Shown one piece after another: positions 1-8,129 of a DNA stretch of 33,572 nt. Below the pieces are notes generated by a model that was not told the origin of the DNA, did not search any database, and worked only from the letters and a program-made list of their open reading frames with translations. Position numbers and translations under genes: made by a program. Source of the DNA: Macrocybe gigantea (taxonomy: Eukaryota > Basidiomycota > Agaricomycetes > Agaricales > Callistosporiaceae); the NCBI GenBank assembly GCA_011319805.1, contig SJRY01000031.1, positions 1 to 33,572 of the forward strand, written 5' to 3'. The first letter of the stretch is position 1. Each line of letters opens with the position of its first letter.

Positions 1-325
1 AATCGTAGACGTCGCTGTGGCTGAGGTGGTGGCTGCTGCTGCTGCTGCTGCTGCTGACGACACGGCGGCAGAGATGTTCCTACGGCTCTCTAGCCTCTTT
101 AGTGAACAGCTCCGAATCAGGCGTCTCGAGGTTGAACTGGTCGCAAACGTCAGAGTTGGCACAACTGTGCGGGGAACGGGGCCTGTTCTGGCAAAAACTC
201 ACCCACTTGTCGACACGCGGCTGGACGCGCGGTTCGCCGGTCGTCCTGGCATGGTTGACGACATAAAAGAGCTTTGTGTAAAAGTGGAACGCTATCTGGT
301 CGGCCTTTTGCGAGTCATTGGACAT
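1..325 (-). CDS. ATG13: ATG13-like autophagy initiation protein, 5' end (partial)
   Basis: Atg13 is the HORMA-domain regulatory subunit of the Atg1/ULK1 kinase complex that starts autophagosome formation in the cytosol. Exon 1 (325-203) starts at an ATG and encodes a stretch containing AFHFYTKLFYVVNHAR and ending VDKW. A 66-nt GT-AG intron (202-137) follows, then an exon beginning FNLETPDSELFTKEAREP. This matches the conserved N-terminus of basidiomycete Atg13 as I remember the family. Just after AREP the frame meets a TAG (about 97-95). The likely continuation (Arg-Asn-Ile-Ser, then a poly-Ala tract) lies in another frame, so either bases are missing or the exon ends here. The rest of the gene lies off the left edge. 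The start is 133 bp from the stop of the next gene upstream. The identification rests on motif recall, not a search. Confidence 0.7.
32..55. repeat. (GCT)8 trinucleotide repeat
   Basis: Eight uninterrupted GCT units. Read on the minus strand in the probable ATG13 frame they encode alanine (GCA codons). It is a likely length-variable site at the edge of the window. Confidence 0.9.
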
Positions 326-457
326 GGTAAAGAAGGAGAAGAAGGAAGAAAAGCGACTGTCCCCCGTCCTTGCAAGTATATATCAAGACGGACTCATGTT
401 CGAATCGTGAGCCAAAAGACAAATGCAAATCCGCAATGCTGTACAAACAAAAAAGCA

Positions 458-2483
458 CTAGCGTCGCAAGCTCTCTGCGATAAAACTGGCAAGGTATCTC
501 AGCATCTCTCCCGTCTCTTCTCCCACAGGCCTGATCCACCTGGGCGGAAGGGCAAACCCATACTGTTCGAGTCCAGTTTCGTAAAAAAAAAAAAAAAGCG
601 ATGTCACAAATCAACAGCAAGACTCACCGTCCCCGTGTCCCTCAAATGCACCGCATACGAAAATTTAATCCCAGCTCTGGCATACATCCAATCCACGATG
701 TGCCCGGCGCCCTGTACAGCATCTCGCACAGCCGTCCAGTCTTCTCCGTCAAAAAAAAAAAGTTTGCAAGCGAGAGCGAGGATCCAACGTGGCCACTCAC
801 CGTGAACGCCACGCCATGCACGTCCCTCAACGCGCTCACAGCACCCAGCGCACCCTCCAACAAATCCTCCGCGTCGTCCGGTATGCGCTTGCACGAGTAC
901 GAATACGGCGACGACACTGAATCCCAAATCAAGCCCAAAAGTCTCTCTTTCGCTACCCAAAAAAAACACGCACTCATCTGTCCATAACTCCGCAGATCCA
1001 AAAACGCGATCAGATTCGGCAGCGTCATGACGTAGTTGGCGATGTTGTTCACTTCCGGAGACTGGAACGGTCGATACCCGGGAACCAGTGCGAGCACGGG
1101 TCCGGCTCTTGCGTTTCGGCCGCACTCGCTCCGTCTCGTTGCTGCCGGACACGGAGTAGTCGTAGTCGGGCCCGGTTTCGGGCGGAACGGTCCCCTTCCA
1201 CTTGTATCCCTGGCCAACGACGAGAGTTGGGTCCTCCGAGAGCGATAAATACACACTGTGCTCACCCAGTTCCTGCACGCCCAAAAGCGTTTGAGTCAAT
1301 GCGAGAAAAAGAATATAATACCCGTTTACCTGTTCATGTCCAGTCCATCACATTTCGCATGCCAGCGAAGCTTTTGCCTCGTCTTGTACCAGAACCGGTC
1401 GACTTCCCATGTATAATCGTACCCGTCCGGGTTCGGCGAAGGGATGATGTAAAAATCCTATCGCAGCACGATGACGGTGAGACGAAGGACGAAGAGAACG
1501 ACGACGTACGTAGAGCTTGAGCAGCGAAGAGAGCGAGCGCGGTTCTTCCGGAGACGGATCCACGACGAGCGCGTGTGCGAGATAGAGCGACGTCGCCGTC
1601 GCGATCCACTGTGCGCACAGAGTTGGTCCAAGCCAGGAGAAGAAAGACGGACGTGAAACTCGCCTCCCGGGCATGCTGAGCGCCGACGATGACCATGGCG
1701 AGCTTTTTCGTCCTGTCGTGCTCCCGCTTCCTCTTTCCCTTCGTGCCCGCCGCCGCCCTCTTCTCCGGCACAACCAGCGGCCCGCTCGAGATCCGCAGCG
1801 CATACATCTCCCGCGCCTCGCCCGAATGCCCGACCCCGACCAAACTCGCGCGCGCCGGAAACGCGCCGGCGAGACCGCGCATGAACGCCTCGATTTCGGA
1901 CAGCCGGTGGTACGACCCGTGAAACGTCGTGTTGGCGAGCGAGGTCGTGTTCTGCCATTGCCATTGCCGTGTCTCTGTGGGTGGCGCCGTCTCGTCGGTG
2001 TCGATGCGGATGGGCGTCTTGGTGTGCGGCAAGGAGGACAGGGTGTCGAGCGCGAGTCTCTCCGTCTGCGATTTCTGCTCTGGAATGTAGACATCGACAT
2101 GCGAACCCCGCTCGACGTGCCACACGTCCAAGCCAGTCTCCTGTTCGCCATCAAGAACAAAAAAATAGAGAGAGGGAGAGAGACGGCACACGCACCTGCG
2201 CAAGCCCCAAAATCCTGCTCAACCGCCCTCCTCCCGACTCACGCGCTTCAAGCTCCTCGTGCTCCTCGCCGTACCCTCCTCCGTCCTCAAACCACCTCGC
2301 ATAGTCGACCACCGTCCCCCGCGCAGCGCCGAGATCAAAGCGCCACAGATGCCCCGCGACGGGCGCGGGTGGTGCGATTCCAAACGCACGCTGCCGCTGT
2401 TCTCGATCGTATCCGCTGCTGGAGACGAGGAGTGTCGTGGCGAGGAGGTAAATGCACAGGATGACAGGAACGCCGTGGATCAT
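458..2483 (-). CDS. ECM14: Ecm14-like M14 metallocarboxypeptidase homologue (probable pseudoenzyme)
   Basis: Nine exons by my reading: 2483-2196, 2140-1664, 1608-1510, 1457-1330, 1272-1266, 1209-974, 916-801, 740-628 and 562-458, about 523 aa. The N-terminus ([19 protein letters not shown]) looks like a signal peptide. A propeptide-like region follows, then the M14 fold: QHARE (two zinc ligands, about residues 251-255), [41 protein letters not shown], and [19 protein letters not shown] near the end. In active carboxypeptidases the segment aligned with LRSY has His (third zinc ligand) and the one aligned with VHLRDTG has the catalytic Glu. Here these are Arg and His. Loss of the catalytic Glu is known for Ecm14, a secreted or vacuolar M14 pseudopeptidase. 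Three sites (about 703, 1080 and 1110) need one extra base each to keep the conserved reading, so the copy may be a pseudogene or carry sequencing errors. The start lies 79 bp from the stop of the TRIC-like gene. Confidence 0.85.
1266..1272 (-). other. 7-nt microexon of the ECM14-like gene
   Basis: The exon is GAACTGG on the minus strand. It lies between a 57-nt intron (1329-1273, GTAAAC...GTGCAG) and a 56-nt intron (1265-1210, GTGAGC...GGCCAG). It supplies the last base of the Arg codon plus Asn-Trp of the conserved NRNW motif. Skipping it would destroy that motif and shift the frame. Confidence 0.8.
1609..1663 (-). other. Non-canonical GC-AG intron in the ECM14-like gene
   Basis: The exon ends ...CGGGAG and the next bases are GCGAGT. 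The intron ends GCGCACAG and is followed by TGGATCGCG. Splicing gives QHARE then WIATATS, the expected motif order. No GT donor is available at this point, so a GC donor with consensus-like flanks is the only reading that keeps the motif. Confidence 0.75.
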
Positions 2484-2561
2484 GCCTTTCGAACGGGAGA
2501 GAGTTGGCGTGTGAATCCAAGTAGAAAATTCTAAAAACGTATGCAACAACAAAAGAGCGAT

Positions 2562-3485
2562 TCACTGCGTCTTCTCTTTTCTCTGTTTGCAATGCGTCGC
2601 ATACGCCCTCGCGCCAAACAGCAACGCAAACAGCGTCCCAACCAGCGCTCTCGCATCCGACTCGGCCATCCGCATCTCCCTGCCGTCCCACCCAAACCCA
2701 GGCAGCACGCGCGCCTCCATCCACACAACGGCAGCCTCAAACGCAGCATGGCGCGTCAGCACCGCATGCACCCCCGCAAACAGCGCCCCAGCCCACACGT
2801 CCATCGACGCCCACACGCCCGGCGCGCGCAACACCGGAGGCGTCGAGAACGACCACGCACCGGACCACGTCGAGAACGTCGACGCCAGCAAGCCCCCGCC
2901 CGACGACGCCAGCGCGCCCACGACGAGCACCGTCAGCGGCGACCCGCTCAGCCGCGCGTCGACGCCCGTTCCGGACAGTTTCGCCGCCTCCGCACCGGCG
3001 CCCGACGCAGACAGGTGCGCCAGCCCGCCGAGCACCGCACCCGTGCGCACGAGCCCGTCGAGCGGCCACAGCGCGAGATCGAGCGCGCGCGCGTCCAGCG
3101 CCCAGGGAAAGACCGCGAACAGCGCCGTCAGGCACAGGTGCACGCATGTGTAGTTGACGTAGGGCGCGAAGGAGTAGAGCATCGGCGGTGCGAGGCCGAG
3201 CAGGTGGTGCGTCAGAAGCGTCCCGCCCCAGCACTGCAGCAGTCCCGACGCTCGATCCGTCAGCAATGACAGGGGACGGGAGCGCTGCGCTCACCATGAT
3301 CAAGTACCCGACGATGTACGTCGGCCAGTTCGGACGTGCACCCGCACGCCGCGCATTCACCTGGTACGCAACAGATATCCTCGCCGCATGGACCGTGTTC
3401 GCCCACGGAACGGGAACAGCGTCGCGTGCACGGGTTTGCCCAGCGCAGCAAACGCGCAGGAGACGAACGACAGCAGAACCTTCAT
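2562..3485 (-). CDS. Multi-span membrane protein, TRIC (TMEM38)-channel-like
   Basis: Two exons, 3485-3295 and 3233-2562, separated by a 61-nt GT-AG intron; about 287 aa. Exon 1 ends WPTYIVGYLIM. Exon 2 continues CWGGTLLTHHLLGLAPPML, then several hydrophobic spans, LWPLDGLVRTGAVLGG, LASSGGGLLASTF and a hydrophobic C-terminal helix ending in basic residues. The order Gly-Gly...Leu-Gly-x-x-Pro-Pro, then a polar turn, then Gly-Gly-Gly resembles the TRIC trimeric intracellular cation channels of ER membranes, but this is distant similarity by eye and the function is unproven. The ATG at 3485 (MKVLLSFVSCAFAALGKPVHA) and the following reading (VPVPWANTVHAARISVAYQ) are in different frames, off by one base near 3420. 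The true start is therefore uncertain. Confidence 0.55.
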
Positions 3486-3660
3486 GCTGCGAAAAACGAA
3501 TGTTTGTGCCGGACCTTGGTTACATTTTGTATATCATCTATCATAAACCGTCCGATGCGAGCGTACCGAAAATCATCGAATCACATGACCCCCTCATCAT
3601 AACTCTCCGGGTTTTCGCCTCTTCTAAGCAAAAGTGACAGGGTATAGAACCTCCCACTAA
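3486..3660. other. Intergenic gap between TRIC-like gene and crinkler-kinase gene
   Basis: Short spacer (175 bp) upstream of the TRIC-like gene and downstream of the kinase stop. It holds the kinase-derived relic at 3593-3623 and no other feature I can support. Confidence 0.6.
3593..3623 (-). pseudogene. Relic of a FunK1-type kinase C-terminus
   Basis: This 31-nt stretch is identical, apart from one T missing in a T5 run, to 21385-21416 inside the second kinase gene. Read on the minus strand it retains Asn-Pro-Glu-Ser-Tyr-Asp-Glu, as in that gene's C-terminal EAKNPESYDEL segment. It sits 38 bp beyond the stop of the crinkler-kinase gene, where a related kinase would carry its C-terminal tail. 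Confidence 0.7.
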
Positions 3661-5316
3661 CTAAAAATTATCTAGAAAGTGCCAATCATGGTGGGGTCGA
3701 ATGGGTGCCATCTCCTTAACACTGCTGGCCCACCCAAGGTTGTCCACCATATTCAAACCCGTCGGATAGCAAACATATGCACCTTCTTTGCGTTCTGCGC
3801 GAGCTGTCAAAATCCGAGACTTGTTATTGTCAATTTCTTCCTGAAGGCCATCAGGCAAGCCTTCATCACGCTCATCTAAATCGAACGGGCCTGCCCAGTC
3901 AAAGTCAATAAGCTGCAGCTTGCCTTCCTCATCGAACAACACGTTCGGCTTGCGCAAGTCACCCAAGACCCATCCTTCGGAATGCAACATGAACAAGGCA
4001 TCATGAAGCTGAGTTCGTGCCGTGGCGGGGACGTCGGAGCTGGCATCGACATAGTCCATAACGACCATGTACATTAAACCGACGGACCGTCCAGCCGGAA
4101 AAGATAATTGGTGTTGGTGCGTGTTCTCGGCAGCACGGATCGAAAATGCCTTGCCGTCGTCCGGAATAAGGCCGAAGTAGCGAATTTCGGGAGCATAGCC
4201 CTTGTCTGCAAGGAATTTGTGGACGTGCTGACCGTATTTAGAGACGAACTTGACGACAATGTCATGGGCATCAGTTGTACGGGCCTTGTACGTGACACAA
4301 CGTGGATCGTCTTCCAAGGCCTTCTCGTAAGTGAAGAGAATTCTTTGATCATTCTCTATAAAGAAATTTGCATAAGGGTAGAAGCGGGGATGTGGAAGAG
4401 CAGAGTTGTATTCGGGAATAGTGTCCTCGGTAATGACTGCTTTGTAGAAGGACTCGAGCTCGTGAATGGCATCTCGAACGGCACGCAGGACTCGAGCCAA
4501 CCTGTACACTCGAGCATCGTCGTGCGTAGTGGAGTAGCCAAGCCACATCATGTCTGTGAGCCGTTGAACGATGATCTTGTCCGTAAAGACGCCGCCTAGA
4601 ACGGATAACCAAGGGCCACCTCCCGCAAGCATAAGAGTAGGACAACAACATTTGTCACGAACAGGCTTTATCTACGGAAGCATAAGACACGTGAGATCTT
4701 GACATGATACTATAATAGAAAACGCACTCCTTCATCGATCCAGTAACGTCTAAGACTGATGCCGGCTTGACTTGTGGGATCGCAGCCCCTTCGCCGATGT
4801 CTCGCTTTAGCTCTATCTTCAGGATCCTAATCCGGGTAGATCCAGGGCCTTGTACTTCGACCGCATGAATGCCATCGGGCATAGATCGGTCAGGGTTGGG
4901 TTCCTCCGTAATGGTGGCACCCAAAGCCTTTGAAAACAGCTCTCGTATATCTCGATTTCTAAGATCCTCAGCGTTCTTCTTTGACTTCCTAGTGGTTGAC
5001 CGAATGGCGTCGATTTTCGATAGGCGATTCATGAGCTTTTGGGCATTTACGAGATCTTCAGGACTTGGCAAGTTGGAAGGATCGTCAAGAAATCGGAAGA
5101 ACCGCTCGAAAACTGGATGGAATATCTGGATGGGCGGGGCAATAGTTGGAGGCCCGCCTTCCGCATATCGACCATCATAGATCGTCAATTGCGGCTTCTT
5201 CTGGGTACTCTGGTATGATGATGACTTGGCGTGTTCGAGTGGCACGGTTCTGCAGTCCGAAAGCACTTCTTCATATCCTAAAACCGTTAAAATAGCATCA
5301 AGGAAACGGTCAGTTT

Positions 5317-5350
<34 letters not shown>

Positions 5351-6082
5351 GAAACGTTCAGCACGGCATAAAGGCAGAGGACTCACTTCGATTCTCGGGA
5401 AGGGGAACAATCACATCGCATGCCTCATCATGCTCTTTCCCAGGCCCTCTATGTACGTTAACATAAGAGCCCTTGGCGGTGATAATCAGGTGGACGTGTT
5501 CATCATCGTCCAAGTGTAAGACTTTAGAGAATGAGTGGACTGTGAAGACGGGCTCTGCAATGTCTTGCACCTTGCCAATGTCCTTTGTCCATTCTTCGCT
5601 GACGGCGTCATCAATGGGAATTGAATCCCTAGGCTAGGAATTGTTAACTAGTAACAAGGAGGATTTTGTGAGCGACTTACTTTCCAAAATTGAACGGTGG
5701 TTGCTTGAGCATTGAATTTGCAATACTGCTTGAGCTCCTTGATGAAGAAATCTAGAGAGTTTTGCACTCTCCCACTCCATAGATGTGAGGGAATTTCACT
5801 AGCAATAGGTTGGCAGGGAGTGGATTTGTCGAAAAGCAACCAACAGACAGTGACGGTGTCATCTTGCACCACATTTGACCTCGAACATTCATCCGCAGAC
5901 TGTTGGCTAGCGGTCGAGTTTTCTGCGCGTGGACATTGGGAAGGAAGATCCTGCTGGTCTGGAGGTCCTCTTGAGTGCGTTTGATACAGATAATCGTTTT
6001 GTAGCATTGGAACAAAGTGACGTGCAAGTCGATGTGTGACACGCATTTTATTATCATGTGAGGTACTGGAATACTTGGTCAC
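3661..6082 (-). CDS. Crinkler-type N-terminal domain fused to a kinase-like domain
   Basis: Exons by my reading: 6082-5681, 5633-5387, 5277-4728 and 4671-3661, about 736 aa. From about residue 75 the sequence runs TVTVCWLLFDKS, then QFWKPRDSIPIDD, then EHVHLIITAKG. This is the layout of the ubiquitin-like Crinkler (CRN) N-terminal domain of basidiomycete CR proteins. After a charged linker come IRDKCCCPT-type and TDKIIVQRLTDMMWLGY segments and a kinase-like fold: VVKF (ATP-binding Lys), GWVLGDLRKPNVLF (catalytic-loop Asp and Asn, but no His of HRD) and LQLIDFDWAG (metal-binding DFD). Such fungal proteins are thought to act in nucleotide-centred conflict or signalling, and the substrate is unknown. 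The junction of exons 3 and 4 is one base out of frame (GA then ATAA), so a base may be missing there. The start codon is the least certain part. Confidence 0.65.
5320..5349. repeat. 30-nt poly(T)/poly(A) tract in an intron
   Basis: Thirty consecutive T on the plus strand. On the transcribed minus strand it is A30 inside the 109-nt intron 5386-5278 of the crinkler-kinase gene, about twice the usual intron length here. It may be an expanded homopolymer or the tail of a retroposed sequence. Its exact length is unreliable in any assembly. Confidence 0.9.
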
Positions 6083-6118
6083 TCAATAGTAGCAGCTAGA
6101 CCGGAGTGTATGGCATCT

Positions 6119-6918
6119 TCATGATGGCGCTGGAGAGACTGTTTGAAGATCAGTGTTACACATCCAGGCAGCTAATTCCTCTTTTGCTTCCCCAAATGCT
6201 TTTTCATAGATCTAGATCGGCAGGCTCGTGCATTTCGAAGACACCATGCCTGCAGGCAGGATGGTTAAGACTTGAGACAACACAAAGCACACCTCGCCCA
6301 GCTCAAGGTGGTCGCAAACTGCCACTGCAGATAAAAACTAGGAGAGCAGGCAGCGGTCGAAAATACCTTGTTGAACTGTCCCGATTTGAATAGAAACAGG
6401 TTGCGATACACGGACAGCATGGCGCGATCCGTCTCCCTTGAATGGATGCACGATGGGGGGAAGTCTGATGTTTGGTGGTAGAAGCTCCTGGTTCCATCAT
6501 GCTGTCGCGCGCCTCCCAAGGGATAGTTGTGGCAGTTGGAGTGGTCTGGAGGGTAAGAGCGGAGGTGCTCCTCAAACTGTTGGAGGATCTCATAGCGACG
6601 AGGCAAAAGATTGCACTGCCTCCGAGAACCAAGGATCAATGCATGGCCCAAGCCACTGAGCAATGTAAACAGTTCCTGGTCCTTGTCCTTGGTGATCTTG
6701 AGAGCATTCTCATATGCCTCAATCGCCGACAAAATACCTTCAAATCGCTCCAGTCTGCAATATCGTGCGGTGTAGGCATTTGCCAAATCTTCAAGTCTAT
6801 CAAATTTTGTTTCGTCAGCATCCAATGTCAGGGAGATTGAGGCCTGGAACACCAAGATCGCCCTATCGAGGTCAATTGTGTCGAGAAACCAGCTATAGCG
6901 ACGGTTCAGCGCAAGAGC
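6119..6918 (-). pseudogene. TPR-repeat protein, 3' part (interrupted by element 1)
   Basis: Reading enters from the insertion site with EYALALNRRYSWFLDTIDLD, then two or more helix-turn-helix units of about 34 residues, such as RLEDLANAYTARYCRLERF and AIEAYENALKIT. This is the TPR pattern of large agaricomycete TPR proteins, which are usually protein-interaction scaffolds and often carry CHAT domains. An intron is likely at 6366-6325. The tail then runs through WQFATTLSWAR, and a further TPR-like helix (IYEKAFGEAKEELAAWM) ends at a TGA at 6121-6119, with the frame changing in between. No CHAT domain is visible. The stop is only 36 bp from the presumed start of the crinkler-kinase. Confidence 0.65.
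6914..6918. repeat. Target-site duplication, element 1, left copy (AGAGC)
   Basis: AGAGC directly precedes the TG of the left LTR and recurs directly after the CA of the right LTR at 14005-14009. Confidence 0.95.
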
Positions 6919-7332
6919 TGTTACGATTCCAGGCTAATCATTATCTTGACAACGGGCACGTGACTCAAAAAGCCACATGACGAACACGTGATAGACGCGA
7001 CGCGACAAACAAGATACAATGCAGCGACTCGAGGAAACCCTATGACAACGACGCGTCAGCGCTGACTAGGGCGAAGGGTTATTGCGCAGCACCTCGAGGA
7101 CAATGCATGGAGCGCAGTCGGATCCTGACTCACACAGACGAGGCTTAGGGTTTCACGTAGCATGAGGCTAGCATGGTCATGGTCCGTGCTCGGTAATCAT
7201 AATGAATAAATACCTAAATTGTACCTAGTAGAATCTAGCTTCGAGCTGGCTTATAATAGCACTCTTATCCCCGCCTCTTATCTCTAAGTGATAGTTAGAG
7301 TGACCTGCATGCAGAATTGGTTTTGCGTAGCA
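6919..7332 (+). repeat. Element 1, 5' LTR (414 bp)
   Basis: Starts TGTTACGATT and ends GCGTAGCA; near-identical to 13590-14004. It contains CACGTG at 6957-6962 and 6985-6990, TGACTCA at 6961-6967 and 7126-7132, and an AT-rich TATA-like stretch (AATAAATA) near 7205-7212. The likely transcript start (beginning of R) is about 7235. Confidence 0.95.
7235..7247 (+). promoter_or_regulatory. Predicted 5' end of element 1 transcript / self-primer
   Basis: CTAGCTTCGAGCT lies about 28 nt downstream of the TATA-like stretch. It is the exact reverse complement of the 13 nt at 7335-7347, just inside the LTR. In Tf1 the first bases of the RNA fold back and prime minus-strand synthesis in the same way. Confidence 0.75.
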
Positions 7333-7334
7333 AA

Positions 7335-7347
7335 AGCTCGAAGCTAG
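7335..7347 (+). other. Element 1 primer-binding site (self-priming)
   Basis: AGCTCGAAGCTAG begins 2 nt after the LTR end, where a PBS belongs, and pairs perfectly with 7235-7247. I recognise no match to a common tRNA 3' end. Confidence 0.75.
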
Positions 7348-8129
7348 CACTAACGCACCTCACTCTACTCCTCTACTCCACGCCCTTCCTTCGTTGCCAG
7401 ACGGCCCTGAGTGCCGTGCAACCAAAGGAACCCGCTACATCGTCATAGCTCCTCTCCTTACTCAAACTAACATTTCTACCCTTCACCACTACTCCCCACC
7501 CCGCGCCAACCTTCGTTCTGGTCTCTGTCATTGGTCCTTGCTTGTTGCATTAGGAAGTGTGAGAGGACTAAGGGAAACGTTGAGCCCATCCCTGTCCGAA
7601 TCGAGCATCACAAGGCTGTGCTAGGGCAATCTTCGGAGAACCCTACCGCGCGTCTGACTGGGTAGTTTGCTGACCCGGGGCATACCAAAGCAAGAGAGAC
7701 CGGAGGACTCGGACGTGTGGACAGTCCCCACCCATTGACCACCCCTCAAACATGCCCTTGAAGTTCGTTGTCAGAAATGTGTATTGACCCGAAATGAGAA
7801 AGGGGTTGCTAGACTGCTGGAACCTCTGATGAGGAAACCTTCCTTGACTGCCGTTTGGGGCATCCCCGTTGCAACAAGGATTTGAGCCGACCCATCCGCA
7901 GTTTAACAGGCACCATTCTTCTTCCCTGGATCTAAACCAAAGCAGGAGTCGACGGTCGCGCACCGCCTGCATGGTACTAATCGACTACTCTATCACACAA
8001 AATCGCCCCATTTCCAACCTTGCTTCCTTCCACACGAGAATCTGCCGCAACCCCTTTACCGATGACACATCGGGTACACCCTCATCCGAAAAAACCTTCA
8101 CCTTCGAAACCGCATAATCCAGGTCGAAT
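7348..8129 (+). other. Element 1 leader / gag 5' region
   Basis: About 780 nt between PBS and recognisable gag. An 82-codon ORF (7869-8117, plus) and an open stretch in another frame (EYEYWTNYYPNLSPRRN at about 8106-8160) may be remnants of the gag N-terminus, but nothing here matches a family I know. Confidence 0.4.

Noticed and set aside
17..805. 262-codon plus-strand ORF at the left end
   Set aside because: It is antisense to the ATG13-like and ECM14-like exons, is low-complexity at its start (poly-Ala from the GCT repeat) and has no domain.
458..1209. Programmed frameshifting in the ECM14-like gene
   Set aside because: Three separate one-base shifts without slippery sites or common context, and the same kind of shift occurs in unrelated genes; sequence error is simpler.
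1673..2464. Long plus-strand ORFs over the ECM14-like gene
   Set aside because: Arg/Pro-rich antisense shadows of GC-rich exons; the minus strand carries the conserved motifs.
6957..6990. CRISPR-like or tandem repeat from two CACGTG copies
   Set aside because: Only two short copies within an LTR; this is a eukaryotic promoter region.
7333..7350. tRNA-primed PBS in element 1
   Set aside because: No match to a tRNA 3' end that I recognise, while a perfect 13-nt self-complement exists at the expected transcript start.
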